DNA of 64,000 bases from contig NZ_SMGD01000011.1 in NCBI RefSeq assembly GCF_004339545.1, positions 658,579 to 722,578 on the forward strand, in the 5' to 3' direction. Below, in pieces: positions 41,671 through 51,082 of the stretch. The notes under the pieces are model-generated. The model had not been told where the DNA came from and did no database searches. It worked only from the letters and a program-made list of their open reading frames with translations. Source of the stretch: Celerinatantimonas diazotrophica (lineage in GTDB: Bacteria; Pseudomonadota; Gammaproteobacteria; Enterobacterales; Celerinatantimonadaceae). A program made the translations under genes and the position numbers. The first letter of the stretch is position 1. Each line of letters begins with the position of its first letter.

Positions 41671-43131
41671 CTATTGAGCATTTGAACTCACTCGAGGATG
41701 ATACCCTTGACCGTCGGCGGCAGGGATAAAATCAACAAAATACTCAATGCCCTCAATCGATTCGTCATCATGATGCGATACATAAACCATCTGGGTGAGT
41801 CCTTGTTTGGCGATGATGGATAACGCCTGCAAAACAATCTTACGATTAAGATAATCAAGCCCTTGGCATGGCTCATCAAGCAATAATAAAACGGGCCGCT
41901 TAATCAATGCCCGTGCAATTAACAACAACCGCTGCTGGCCATAACTCAATGACTGAAAGCCAGTTTTTGCTAAATGCTGCATGTGCAACAACTTCAACCA
42001 ATTCATCGCCATATGACATTCAGCCGCGCTAGGTTGCTGATACAAACCAATTGAATCATAAAACCCAGATAAAACGACATCGAGCGCTTTGGCATTCACC
42101 CGATATTGCAGATGGAGCGCTGAAGAAACCATACCAATACGCTGTTTCACTTCCCAGATACTTTCACCACTGCCTCGGCGATGCCCTAAAATATCAATTT
42201 GATTGCTATAGCACTGCGGATGGTCACCAAATATCAAATTCAGTAGCGTACTTTTTCCACAACCATTTGGGCCTCGCACCTGCCAGTGCTGATTAGGGCG
42301 AATTTGCCAATTGAGGTTTTCAAAAATTAATCCATCATGGTAGGCCACTCGCCCCTCATGGATTGCAAACAATGGATCAATAACAGGCTTATCATCAAGC
42401 TCATTCGTCGTTTGCAGCGCTTGCGCTAAATCTTGCGAGACACTGCCCGCGAGGGCCTGCCATTGCAGGCGTAACGGGTGTTCCAACCATTGCTGGCGCG
42501 CAAAACTGCTATGTAACCGACCTTCATCGAACAAACTAATCTTGGCAAAACACTCCGGGATCTCTTGATCACGGCTGGTAATCATTAAGATGGTATATTG
42601 CGTACTTAACCGCTCAAGTAATGAACTCAGCTGCTGCTGATAGTCTTTATCAAGCCCAGCATAGGGCTCATCCAAGACCAAAAGTTGCGGATTCATTAAG
42701 ATAGCACGCGCAAGCATCAACCGTCGGGTTTCTCCGGTTGAGAGTAAAAAGAAACCGCGATCACGTAACTTTGTAAGGCCGCAATCAATGATAGCCTGTT
42801 CAATCTGCGCTGAATCGGTGTTTATCTCATAAAGCAACTCATAGACACTGCTCCCCGGGTCCACTTCGTTGGTTAAATCGGTTTCGTCAGCATCTTTTTG
42901 GTCACTGTAAAGTTGCTGCTGAACACTCAATGAAACAATGCCGATACACTCAGGTAACCCCGTGACTTGCCCTCGTGTTAAGCAAGCTTTTTCAAATAAC
43001 CAATCCGCAATTAATGACGGCGAATTGTCACCGGCGATGACACAAACATGTTTGCCTGCCTCTATCTGCCAGTCATCGATGATGCATTTTTGCTTTGCTC
43101 TTGTTATTTCAACCTGTTTAAATTCAATCAT
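41671..43131 (-). CDS. modF: ModF-like duplicated ABC ATPase
   Basis: A 486-aa protein of two ABC ATPase domains and no membrane part, like E. coli ModF/PhrA. The C-terminal domain is complete: GPNGCGKST, DHPQCYSNQ-ILG, RRGSGESIWEVK, LSYGQQRLLLIARAL, LLLLDEPCQGLD and VSHHDDE. The N-terminal domain keeps the signature LSTGETRRLMLARAI and Walker B LLVLDEPYAGLD. Its Walker A has become AGDNSPSLIA, without the GKS/T lysine, so it probably cannot hydrolyse ATP. No molybdate transporter genes are adjacent. The role of this family is not settled. Confidence 0.82.
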   Translation of the reverse strand: MIEFKQVEITRAKQKCIIDDWQIEAGKHVCVIAGDNSPSLIADWLFEKACLTRGQVTGLPECIGIVSLSVQQQLYSDQKDADETDLTNEVDPGSSVYELLYEINTDSAQIEQAIIDCGLTKLRDRGFFLLSTGETRRLMLARAILMNPQLLVLDEPYAGLDKDYQQQLSSLLERLSTQYTILMITSRDQEIPECFAKISLFDEGRLHSSFARQQWLEHPLRLQWQALAGSVSQDLAQALQTTNELDDKPVIDPLFAIHEGRVAYHDGLIFENLNWQIRPNQHWQVRGPNGCGKSTLLNLIFGDHPQCYSNQIDILGHRRGSGESIWEVKQRIGMVSSALHLQYRVNAKALDVVLSGFYDSIGLYQQPSAAECHMAMNWLKLLHMQHLAKTGFQSLSYGQQRLLLIARALIKRPVLLLLDEPCQGLDYLNRKIVLQALSIIAKQGLTQMVYVSHHDDESIEGIEYFVDFIPAADGQGYHPRVSSNAQ

Positions 43132-43260
43132 CTGACACCTTCCTGTACATCTTGATTCATCATAGCGGAAAGTGCCATTGGCTGGCTAGAGACATCAGTA
43201 AAGCCTTGGCGACTCTATAGCCGCCAAGAAGCAACCATGCGCTGCGTTAAGGGGAAAAGA

Positions 43261-43749
43261 TTAACTTTGCAGCTCCAACTCCAGTTCATTGGCTATCTGC
43301 TCAGGTGTGGTCGTTGAAGCATAGCGATGTACACGGGTTCGATCGCGCGAAACCAGAAATTTAGTAAAATTCCATTTAATCCGCTGTGTTCCCATGACCC
43401 CTGGCGCCGCCTCCTTAAGCCAGACAAACAGTGGATGGGTATCCGAACCATTCACCTCTGTTTTACTGAACATTGGAAAATCGACCTGATAAGTGCTCTG
43501 GCAAAATTGTTGAATTTGTACATTACTGTTTGGCTCTTGATGACCAAACTGATCACAAGGGAATCCCAACACACTAAACTCTTGCTGGTGATATGCTTTA
43601 TAAAGCTGAACCAAACCTTGGTATTGCCCGGTAAATCCACATTCACTCGCCGTATTTACAATAAGCAAAACCTTCCCGTCAAAATCAGCCAATGGTTTAG
43701 ATTTAAGGTCAATCGTTTCTAAAATTAAATCTTGGGGAAATGGTTTCAT
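43261..43749 (-). CDS. Glutathione peroxidase family protein
   Basis: A 162-aa thioredoxin-fold peroxidase (BtuE-type). The catalytic Cys (not selenocysteine) is in NTASECGFTGQYQGL, the conserved Gln region is LGFPCDQFGHQEPN, and the Trp-Asn pair is KWNFTKFLV. It reduces hydroperoxides with thioredoxin or glutathione. There is no signal peptide, so it is cytoplasmic. It is a single gene on the minus strand, with a 111-bp gap to the ModF-like gene downstream. Confidence 0.93.
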   Translation of the reverse strand: MKPFPQDLILETIDLKSKPLADFDGKVLLIVNTASECGFTGQYQGLVQLYKAYHQQEFSVLGFPCDQFGHQEPNSNVQIQQFCQSTYQVDFPMFSKTEVNGSDTHPLFVWLKEAAPGVMGTQRIKWNFTKFLVSRDRTRVHRYASTTTPEQIANELELELQS

Positions 43750-44298
43750 ATTTTTACCTCGACATCGGTTATAAAACCGCTAACCTGTACTTGCTTATAA
43801 AAGCATCTATATCATACTGCTGTTCAGCCTAACCCGATATATGAGCATTTTTTAATCAAGTTAGATGGATTAGCTGAAAAAGATGAGTAAACATTACTCT
43901 TTTTTAGTGATCTTAGTGATGTTTTAGCACACAATATATGAATAGCTGTAGTTTACTGGCGATAAATTAACTTTTCCTTTACTGTCTGGTTAAGTTTTAT
44001 TCATATCTGTCGATAAATACAGATGATGGGACAAATATGATAGTGAGTACAATTTTTCAGCAAACGACGTGATTTAATTTTTTGATCCTTTATAATCGCG
44101 CGAATGGATATTTGACTAAACTGTCATTTAACTTTCCTCTTAAACGAATAAATTTAAATCTCGTTTAAGCATCATGGATGAATCAAGATCCATTTTATAA
44201 GGCTCTTGGGTTTAATCAGCTATGGTATTTGAGCAAAAATATTAACCCATGATGATGCGATAGAGACTAAAAGCGACCCGAAAGATAGAGGAATTGAC
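43750..44298. other. Intergenic region between divergent glutathione peroxidase and MaoC genes
   Basis: About 550 bp, AT-rich, with no gene seen. It must hold the two divergent promoters. TATAAT occurs at 44092-44097 on the plus strand without a good -35. A short GAGTA/TACTC hairpin followed by TTTTTT lies at about 43884-43904 and could end a small transcript. Confidence 0.4.
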
Positions 44299-45003
44299 AT
44301 GAAGGTTGTTGATTTTTTGAAAAAAAAGAAAGAAATTCTAGCTCAACATCAGTTTGATCTCATCGATTTAAAAGACCGTATTCCCCCTGTTTTGCTAGAT
44401 CATTGGGCTGAATTTTTAAATCGGGCGAACAATATCCAAATTGTCAACTGGGCTCGAGAACATCAGTTGCTCTCAACCGAAGAAAGTAGTAATCGCCAGA
44501 CGAAAACGGTTGAAGCCAGTCCAATTGTGCTACCCGAAAAGGCACAAACGCTATTGGCGCAATTAAGTGCCCAGTTAAATGAGGAAATTCATATTGGCCA
44601 ATGGCTCACAGTGGATCAAGAGCGCATTGATCAATTTGCTAAAGTCACCGAAGATCAGCAATGGATCCATACTGATCCCCAGCGGGCTCACAACGAATCT
44701 CCTTTTAAAACAACCATTGCACATGGCTTTTTGACGTTGTCATTATTGCCCGTGTTGACCGATAGTGTTGACGCATCGCAATCGCCTTATCCGGGTGTTC
44801 GAATGACAGTTAATTATGGCCTGAATGAAGTGCGATTTTTATATCCAGTTAAAGCGGGAAGCCGGGTTCGTGCTCGCACAACATTAAAATCAGTCACCCC
44901 AATTAAACGTGGTTTAGAAGTGGTCAAAGAGATCAAAGTGGAAATTGAGGGCACACGCCGTCCGGCTTGTTTAGCGCAGAGCGTTATTCGTCTATACTTT
45001 TAA
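44299..45003 (+). CDS. MaoC-like (R)-specific enoyl-CoA hydratase
   Basis: A 234-aa protein. The C-terminal ~150 residues form a hot-dog fold with the hydratase-2 motif: TEDQQWIHTDPQRA, with catalytic Asp and His, then TTIAHGFLTLSLLP. About 75 N-terminal residues, rich in charged helices, are not part of the MaoC domain. Such enzymes hydrate trans-2-enoyl-CoA to (R)-3-hydroxyacyl-CoA, linking beta-oxidation to polyhydroxyalkanoate or fatty-acid routes. No PHA genes are adjacent. The site GAGGAA precedes ATG 44299. Confidence 0.86.
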   Translation: MKVVDFLKKKKEILAQHQFDLIDLKDRIPPVLLDHWAEFLNRANNIQIVNWAREHQLLSTEESSNRQTKTVEASPIVLPEKAQTLLAQLSAQLNEEIHIGQWLTVDQERIDQFAKVTEDQQWIHTDPQRAHNESPFKTTIAHGFLTLSLLPVLTDSVDASQSPYPGVRMTVNYGLNEVRFLYPVKAGSRVRARTTLKSVTPIKRGLEVVKEIKVEIEGTRRPACLAQSVIRLYF

Positions 45004-45089
45004 ATGATTGCTTATTTTAAATACTTTAATTAAGCCCACTGATTCAGCATTTAAAATAGCCTATTATTAAGCCGTTTCATCAGAGCGGT

Positions 45090-45809
45090 TTAATAAGTTT
45101 TAACAAACGGCACCCCCAAAATTTCGGGGAGCTGAGAAAGTTCTTGGATCTGATAAGTTGAACTTTCAGTGTAAGGTAAATTCTTCGGATTAAACCAAAC
45201 TTGATCGATTCCAACCCCCCGAGCACCAGCTATATCAGCCTGTAGGCTATCGCCCACCATCAGACATTGTTTGGCATGAGTTCCAACTTGGTTCATCGCA
45301 TACTCAAAAATATCTGCATTCGGTTTACGCATTCCTAATTCATCAGAGATAAAAACATGTTCAAAATAGCCATCAAGTTTGGCACTGCGTAGTTTTTGCT
45401 GCTGAGTCTGAGCAAACCCATTTGTGATCAGGTGTAATTTAAAGTTTTGTTTTAAAACGGCCAGGCATTCATGGCAACCAGCAAAGACACCATCCATCTG
45501 CGAACAATGCGTGATATACCATTGGTCAAACTGTGCCGATGACAAACTGAGCTGTTTAGGATCAATCCCCAACTCAACAAACGTCTGAGCAAAACGTTCA
45601 GCACGCAACTGTTCTTTGTCAATTTCACCTGAATTAAAACGCGCCCAAAGTTTGTCATTAACAGCTTCATACACGCTGATAAAACGCTCTTCAGAAAAAT
45701 TCTCGAGTGATAAGAACTGCTGATAAAGACGGTGCAAGACATCTCTGGCATTACGCTCGAAATCCCACAATGTGTGGTCTAAATCAAAAAAGATATGTTG
45801 ATAATTCAT
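45090..45809 (-). CDS. yjjG: Noncanonical pyrimidine 5'-nucleotidase YjjG
   Basis: A 239-aa HAD phosphatase of the YjjG family, which removes phosphate from dUMP, dTMP and damaged pyrimidine nucleotides. Motif I is FFDLDHTLWDFE, where the H in D-x-D-H-T is typical of this family. Motif II is LITNGFA, and the KPNADIFEYA and MVGDSLQADIAGARGVG motifs are intact. The start codon abuts the TetR stop with no gap, so the pair is an operon. Confidence 0.92.
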   Translation of the reverse strand: MNYQHIFFDLDHTLWDFERNARDVLHRLYQQFLSLENFSEERFISVYEAVNDKLWARFNSGEIDKEQLRAERFAQTFVELGIDPKQLSLSSAQFDQWYITHCSQMDGVFAGCHECLAVLKQNFKLHLITNGFAQTQQQKLRSAKLDGYFEHVFISDELGMRKPNADIFEYAMNQVGTHAKQCLMVGDSLQADIAGARGVGIDQVWFNPKNLPYTESSTYQIQELSQLPEILGVPFVKTY

Positions 45810-46385
45810 CTACTCACTACGCAATAAATTAATTTGTAAATCAATACTGGCATGCAATGATTTTGCATCAGCCATAAATGATGGAAAGCCTCGCAGGCCA
45901 AAGACACTGACGAGCAGCAACCAAGCCCCATCACGAGGACTCACTGCTGGCTTCAATATGCCCTGCTGTTGCGCCTTAACCAACGATTTTTCTAGTCGCT
46001 GGAGTAGCTCTTGCCAAGGTTGCTCCAACGCATCACGGATATCACTATCAACCGCGCTAAAATCAGCGACTGTCCGGCTCAATAGACAATGTGGATGATG
46101 CATGCATAATTTTTCAACGAGCTGGTGCAGATAACACTGAATGCCATCTAACGGATCATCACTATCTAAACACAATTGACTTTGCCGCCAGCGGCTCTGG
46201 ATAAACTGATTTAACGCAGCCAGTAACATGCCCCGTTTATTTTTAAACGCACAGTAAATACTTCCCGGATGCAATCCGGTCGCTTCTTTAAGATCCTGCA
46301 TCGTTGTTTTAACATAGCCCTTTTTACAAAACACTTCCATCGCGGCTTCAAGGACTTGTTCGCGATCAAATTCTGCCGTTCTCAT
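45810..46385 (-). CDS. TetR/AcrR family transcriptional regulator
   Basis: A 191-aa regulator. The N-terminal TetR HTH has REQVLEAAMEVFCKKGYVKTTMQDLKEATGLHPGSIYCAFKNKRGML. The C-terminal ligand-binding helices include HPHCLLSRTVADFSA and the SVFGLRGF region. It is transcribed with yjjG directly downstream. No classic efflux partner is adjacent, so its ligand is unknown. Confidence 0.91.
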   Translation of the reverse strand: MRTAEFDREQVLEAAMEVFCKKGYVKTTMQDLKEATGLHPGSIYCAFKNKRGMLLAALNQFIQSRWRQSQLCLDSDDPLDGIQCYLHQLVEKLCMHHPHCLLSRTVADFSAVDSDIRDALEQPWQELLQRLEKSLVKAQQQGILKPAVSPRDGAWLLLVSVFGLRGFPSFMADAKSLHASIDLQINLLRSE

Positions 46386-46615
46386 AAATATTCAGATATA
46401 CCATTAAAACTTCATTTGCTGGGAAAAGGATATTGTAGTTTAAAGCGCACACTGTAACGCGGAAAAAGTCAGATAAAAAGCATAAATTATGCCCTATTGG
46501 CAATATTCGGATACTAGCATAGCAAATTATAAAACGCCTGAGTCAACACTCAATTTAGCTCTCAGTACTCAGCTTACAGCATCTATACGGGCCCCCTGAC
46601 AATTTGGTATAAAGA

Positions 46616-47455
46616 GTGTTAGAGAGTGACAAGAACGTGGCGGGGGCAATTGTAAAAGTGAAACCAGTAGTACCGGATAACTCCCTTCATCCATGGCAAG
46701 AGCGCTACTATCGAAATGGTCCAGATTATCGCTTTAACAGCGATGTCAGCTTTACCGATATTCAAGTTCAGTTTGGCTTTGCCACCATCCGCCTGGGGCG
46801 CTGGGTGGATCCCATCGAACAGCAACTAGCCGCCAATCTAATTTTTGATGCATTGGCTGATTTATCTTTTATGCTGAATGTTCCGCCACTGGTTATCGGT
46901 CTGCGGGGCAGTTTACATCTAGCCTTCGGAACCGATGGGAACAGAGATGCCAAAGCCCATTATCAACCCGGAAAACGAACCTTGGCATTAGCTAAAAATG
47001 CTGGCGGCGGTGCCCTAGCGCATGAATTCTGGCATGCTTTTGACCACTACATCCGCTCCCATCTATATCCCCAAAGCCGCTGTCTTCTTGCCAGTGACGC
47101 TTGGTTAAACGAGCAAGATTATGCACATCATCCCTTGAATGATGCATTAATCGCTATTTTCGATACGGCTTTACTCTCAAGTGATAAAAGGGGACCATCC
47201 GAGTATTTAGCCCGCGCCATCGCGCTGGATAAAAAGTCCAATCATTACTATTTTAGTCAACCGACTGAAGCTCTGGCCCGCGCTTTTGAGGCATTTATTC
47301 AAGATGGTTCCATTGGCAATAATTTTTTAGTTTCTGGCACCCAAAAGTCCAAACTTGCCCAAGTCGGCGGTTATCCGCCCCCTCATTTAAGGGCACAACT
47401 TAATGATAAATTTACCTGTTATTTCCATTTATTAGGTCATGCTCTGCAACAATAA
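46616..47455 (+). CDS. CLCA_X-like protein with zincin motif
   Basis: A 279-aa soluble protein. The start is uncertain: GTG 46616 gives the full frame, GTG 46637 a shorter one, and no ATG lies near. The centre reads ALAHEFWHAFDHYI, an HExxH zinc-protease motif. A downstream acidic region around SQPTEALARAFEAF may supply the third ligand Glu. This resembles the short gammaproteobacterial proteins called CLCA_X, related to the metalloprotease part of CLCA proteins. There is no signal peptide, so it would act in the cytoplasm. It is divergent from the TetR/yjjG operon. Confidence 0.72.
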   Translation: MLESDKNVAGAIVKVKPVVPDNSLHPWQERYYRNGPDYRFNSDVSFTDIQVQFGFATIRLGRWVDPIEQQLAANLIFDALADLSFMLNVPPLVIGLRGSLHLAFGTDGNRDAKAHYQPGKRTLALAKNAGGGALAHEFWHAFDHYIRSHLYPQSRCLLASDAWLNEQDYAHHPLNDALIAIFDTALLSSDKRGPSEYLARAIALDKKSNHYYFSQPTEALARAFEAFIQDGSIGNNFLVSGTQKSKLAQVGGYPPPHLRAQLNDKFTCYFHLLGHALQQ

Positions 47456-47650
47456 TGGCAGTCGTTTTCGCACAAATTTGCAACGGAAACTGCAAAAGTT
47501 CTACTGTGCTGTTTGCGACTAATTTTATTAAAGATCTGGGACTAATAGAGAAATCAGTCCAGAGCAAATAGTTATGACAGACAACGATAGGTAAACGCAC
47601 TGAGATCAGAAATTTTATCCAGCTCTAAAGTTCCAGCATCTTCCTTAATC

Positions 47651-47679
47651 AAAGCAACCACCCAATAACGGTTGCTTTT
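47651..47679. terminator. Terminator between convergent CLCA_X and RNA methyltransferase genes
   Basis: AAAGCAACC, a 10-nt loop, GGTTGCTTT then TTAAAAT on the plus strand. The minus strand gives an equal stem. It lies between two convergent stop codons (47455 and 47703) and could serve both. Confidence 0.65.
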
Positions 47680-47702
47680 AAAATAAGGGCAAGACAAATC
47701 AC

Positions 47703-48197
47703 CTAGCTTGAGACCGCTTGTTCAGTCCACATATCAGCGTAAGGATTGACCATGGCCTGCTTACAAAATCTATCGTAGAGCACCACATTTACCGTCGCAG
47801 CCAGATTCATACAACCTTGTGTTGGAATATAAACGACTTCCTGACACCAGTTCACCAATTTTTTATCAATCGACCCATCTTCCGGACCAAAGATATAGAA
47901 GGCCTTTTTAGGATGCACAAACGCAGGTAGCGGTTTGGCACTGCGCAACAGTTCAATCGCGACAGGAGTTGCCCCTTTGGGTAGAACCTCACGTAAGTCA
48001 TCCACGCCTAGTGTGGGAATACGGGTATGCATTTTTTTAGTATCAGTGACATAGCGGCTGGCCCGGTAATAGCGCTCTCCCGTATAAAAAACCGAAGAGG
48101 CGCCATAGCATCCGGCAGCCCGCAACACTGAACCCACATTTTCAGGTGATTTGGGATTAACCAGTCCAATACTGGCAAACGCTGATGAACTAACCAT
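47703..48197 (-). CDS. SpoU-family RNA 2'-O-methyltransferase
   Basis: A 164-aa SPOUT (knotted) methyltransferase. Motif 1 is LVNPKSPENVGSVLRAAGCYGA, motif 2 is YIFGPEDGSI, and motif 3 is QGCMNLAATVNVVLYDRF, the SAM-binding knot. It is a minimal TrmH/TrmL-size enzyme without an N-terminal RNA-binding domain. It probably modifies tRNA or rRNA, target not readable. Its start overlaps the end of the DUF2333 gene by 8 bp. Confidence 0.88.
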   Translation of the reverse strand: MVSSSAFASIGLVNPKSPENVGSVLRAAGCYGASSVFYTGERYYRASRYVTDTKKMHTRIPTLGVDDLREVLPKGATPVAIELLRSAKPLPAFVHPKKAFYIFGPEDGSIDKKLVNWCQEVVYIPTQGCMNLAATVNVVLYDRFCKQAMVNPYADMWTEQAVSS

Positions 48198-49182
48198 TGT
48201 TTAATAACTCAATCAGATCGATCACCGCCGCATTACAGCGCGAGATATAGTTGGCCATGACCAATGAATGGTTCGCTAAAATACCAAACCCACTGCCGTT
48301 TAGAACCATCGGGCTAAACATTGGTTGTTGCGTGGCTTCTAACTCACGAATGATCTGGCGGACACTCACAACCGCATTTTTATTGACCAGTACATCATGG
48401 AAATCATATTCAATCGCCCGCATGAGCTCTAACAATGCCCAAGATGACCCACGAGCCTGATAAAAGACATCATCGATTTTCCACCAGCTGGTTTGTTCGC
48501 GAGATTTCTCAACCGAGGGTGCATCAGGGTCAATTGTGCCGCCAATTGAGGTATTTAAGCGCGCGCGACCGACACTCGCACTCAACTGTTGTGAGAGTGA
48601 TCCCAGTCGATTTTGTACCAGCTGTAACCAATCCACTAAATTATCGGCTCGCGCATAAAAATGCGACTGCTGGCCGCCAGTTAAAGACAAGCGGCGTCGA
48701 TAGTCCCCTAACAATCGAATACCTTTACGATATTCACCTTCGGCACTAGGAAACATCCAGCTCGTGTGATCAATATAAAATTTAGGCTGGGCAATCTTAA
48801 GATCAGAATCTTCCTCTGACTGGCTCTGACTGCGACTAAAATCCTTGCGCATCACTAACGACATATCACGGATCTGATTTAGCACACCTAATTCCCAAGC
48901 CGGCATATTATCCATAAAGACCGAAGGTGGCAGCACGTCATTACTGAGATACCCGCCAGGTTTATCTAACAAAGTTGAGGCTAAACGCATCAATGTTGTG
49001 GTCGTGACAAATCCCGGTGTAATGGGCTCTTTGGTTTGCTCAGAAACCTGTTTGGCATATGTTTCAACATTGAAAGTATCCGGTTCTTCGCTCCAATACA
49101 CACTAATTGCATAAAAAACGATAAAAATTAAGGCCACAGTAGCAACAATGATCGTGCTGCGTTTTGACCAGGAAAACGTCAT
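48190..49182 (-). CDS. DUF2333 family inner-membrane protein
   Basis: A 330-aa protein with one N-terminal membrane helix (TIIVATVALIFIVFYAISVYW) and a large periplasmic part. Blocks such as GFVTTTTLMRLASTLLDKPGGYLSNDVLPP and NMPAWELGVLNQIRDMSLVMRKDFSRSQSQ are the DUF2333 family signature. The role is unknown. It overlaps the RNA methyltransferase gene. Confidence 0.88.
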   Translation of the reverse strand: MTFSWSKRSTIIVATVALIFIVFYAISVYWSEEPDTFNVETYAKQVSEQTKEPITPGFVTTTTLMRLASTLLDKPGGYLSNDVLPPSVFMDNMPAWELGVLNQIRDMSLVMRKDFSRSQSQSEEDSDLKIAQPKFYIDHTSWMFPSAEGEYRKGIRLLGDYRRRLSLTGGQQSHFYARADNLVDWLQLVQNRLGSLSQQLSASVGRARLNTSIGGTIDPDAPSVEKSREQTSWWKIDDVFYQARGSSWALLELMRAIEYDFHDVLVNKNAVVSVRQIIRELEATQQPMFSPMVLNGSGFGILANHSLVMANYISRCNAAVIDLIELLNNG

Positions 49183-49293
49183 TAGCTCTCTCCATTAACC
49201 AATTAAGTGCATCCCTTCAATACAATATGTTTTGAATTGCAGGTAAAGCTCAGGTATTTTGAATACCAAGCTTACCACTGAAGGAGGCGTAAT

Positions 49294-49557
49294 ATGAAAA
49301 AGTTCACTCATGAATCGCAATTGCTAAAAAAGGCAATCACTATTGGCCAAGCTTACGCCACAGCTCGCGGTTACAGTGCATTACCTGCAAATGTCTCAGA
49401 GCGTGACAAAGTTGAAGCCCTTTATCGTTTGCTCGTTGCTGATAAGCGTATCACGCCACTAGCTGAAGAAAAACAAAACGGGCCAGAAATGCGCCACAAA
49501 CTGGTCATCTGGTTAGCTAAACAGCTACCGGACGACCACCCCTTACTTAAGAATTAG
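49294..49557 (+). CDS. DUF5062 family small protein
   Basis: An 87-aa soluble, helical protein. The sequence LLKKAITIGQAYATARGYSALP then DKVEALYRLLVADKRITPL matches the DUF5062 family of vibrios and relatives. A strong ribosome-binding site, AAGGAGG, lies 7 bp before ATG 49294. Function unknown. It is divergent from DUF2333. Confidence 0.82.
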   Translation: MKKFTHESQLLKKAITIGQAYATARGYSALPANVSERDKVEALYRLLVADKRITPLAEEKQNGPEMRHKLVIWLAKQLPDDHPLLKN

Positions 49558-50095
49558 TACTTTTACTCGCAGAGGAGGTTTTTCGTTGACTTCCTCTGCA
49601 TGGAATACGATTTGAGCATCGATTTTCGCCCCAAGATCGTCAAAATTAGCAAGATGATTATTCTAATTCTTTGAATTTCGCAGATTATTCCCCTATTCAT
49701 TGTCGCTTAATTTATAATTAATTCCTTATATATGGACGAATTAACCCAAAAGAATGACTAGTCAAATGTTGGTCACCCGAATAGACTATTTCCATTTTCA
49801 TTTCTTCCTGTTCTAATGTACCTCTAGATCAGAAGAATCTAGCAAACGATTGCGTCCATTAAGATGATTTAGAAGTCGTTTTGTTAAATATATCTATTAA
49901 AAGTAGCTCACATAATAATAAAATACGCCATAGCTAAGACAAATCATCATTGTCTAAGCAGTGATACTTCGTTCGTAGTAGCATGTAATTTTAAAAGTAA
50001 CTAAGGGAATGTCACACTTTAGTGGTTAATTTATCAACCCCCCAAAGTCTGCATCCCTCTATATATCAATAATCCTGGGTAAAGAGTGATCAGAT
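49558..50095. other. Intergenic region, no gene, possible decayed fragment
   Basis: About 540 bp of AT-rich sequence without a credible gene. GCAGAGGA/TCCTCTGC forms a hairpin at about 49572-49602. On the minus strand, codons at 49813-49878 read LLNHLNGRNRLLDS before a stop. This resembles the D-x-LTGL-NRR opening of a GGDEF domain and may be a relic. No promoter stood out. Confidence 0.35.
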
Positions 50096-51082
50096 ATGAA
50101 AGGGGTCGACTATCGAGCTTTGTTAACACAAGGATCTTTCTCAAATATCAATTACAGTCCCTCTATCTCAACCATTGAGCAATTATTTACAGTCATTGAT
50201 GGCAATCGGTGTACCTATTGGGAATTTGACTTCATTACCAACCAATTTTATTTTATGAAGGTTGCTTGGGATGCAAGTACTAAACGCTTTACGGCACGCT
50301 CATCAACGGTTAGCAACATTGAGCTAATTAAGCATTTACATCCATCGGATCAACACCGTCTGCAAACCAAACTCAGGCTGCATGAAGAAGGCATTGAACC
50401 CGTTTTTCGTGCCCAAATTCGTTATCGCAAATCCCCAGAGCGCTCTTGGCACTGGCTGAATTGCCGAGGACGTATTATCGCCTTTGAAAATGAGCAACCC
50501 AAAGTCGTGGCGGGGATTTACCAAAATGTGACCCGTGAACAGAATCGTCAAGAACGGCTCAAACGAATGGCCAAGCGCGATCCCTTAACCGGACTTCCCA
50601 ATCGCTACGCTTTACAAGAAACGTTTGCTCATTGTCAGCAACATACCAATGAATCCTCGATGAATATGGCGTTGTTTTATCTCGACTTAGATGGTTTTAA
50701 AGAGGTCAACGATAAGATCAACCACCGAGCAGGAGATGAGCTTCTCACCAAGCTTGCCCATAAGCTTACCCATCTGACTCGCCATAACGAGACGGTTTAC
50801 CGCATTGGCGGCGATGAATTTGCACTGTTTGTCCCGCGGTATCAATCTAAAGATGAATTAGTTGTACTCGCTGAGCGTATCACCAAAGCATTTCATGCAG
50901 AACATGTGAATATGTATGGCACACAAATTTCTATTGGGATTAGTATCGGGATTGCTACCTACCGTATTACCGACACGCTAGATAGCTTATTAGAGAGAGC
51001 TGACACCCGCATGTACCGCGTTAAAAACAATGGTAAAAGCGGGTTTTGGATGGGTTCAGCGAATCACAGTCTCGATGATTGA
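50096..51082 (+). CDS. PAS-GGDEF diguanylate cyclase
   Basis: A 328-aa protein. A PAS_3-type domain (residues ~20-150) with YWEFDFITNQFYF and VVAGIYQNVTREQ is followed by a GGDEF domain (about 160-322). The start is RDPLTGLPNRYAL, the catalytic motif is YRIGGDEFALFV, and SIGIA is near the end. The residues before the motif read TRHNE, so the RxxD inhibitory I-site is not conserved. It should make cyclic di-GMP in the cytoplasm, as no membrane segment is seen. Its 3' end overlaps the convergent MscS gene by 19 bp. Confidence 0.92.
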   Translation: MKGVDYRALLTQGSFSNINYSPSISTIEQLFTVIDGNRCTYWEFDFITNQFYFMKVAWDASTKRFTARSSTVSNIELIKHLHPSDQHRLQTKLRLHEEGIEPVFRAQIRYRKSPERSWHWLNCRGRIIAFENEQPKVVAGIYQNVTREQNRQERLKRMAKRDPLTGLPNRYALQETFAHCQQHTNESSMNMALFYLDLDGFKEVNDKINHRAGDELLTKLAHKLTHLTRHNETVYRIGGDEFALFVPRYQSKDELVVLAERITKAFHAEHVNMYGTQISIGISIGIATYRITDTLDSLLERADTRMYRVKNNGKSGFWMGSANHSLDD

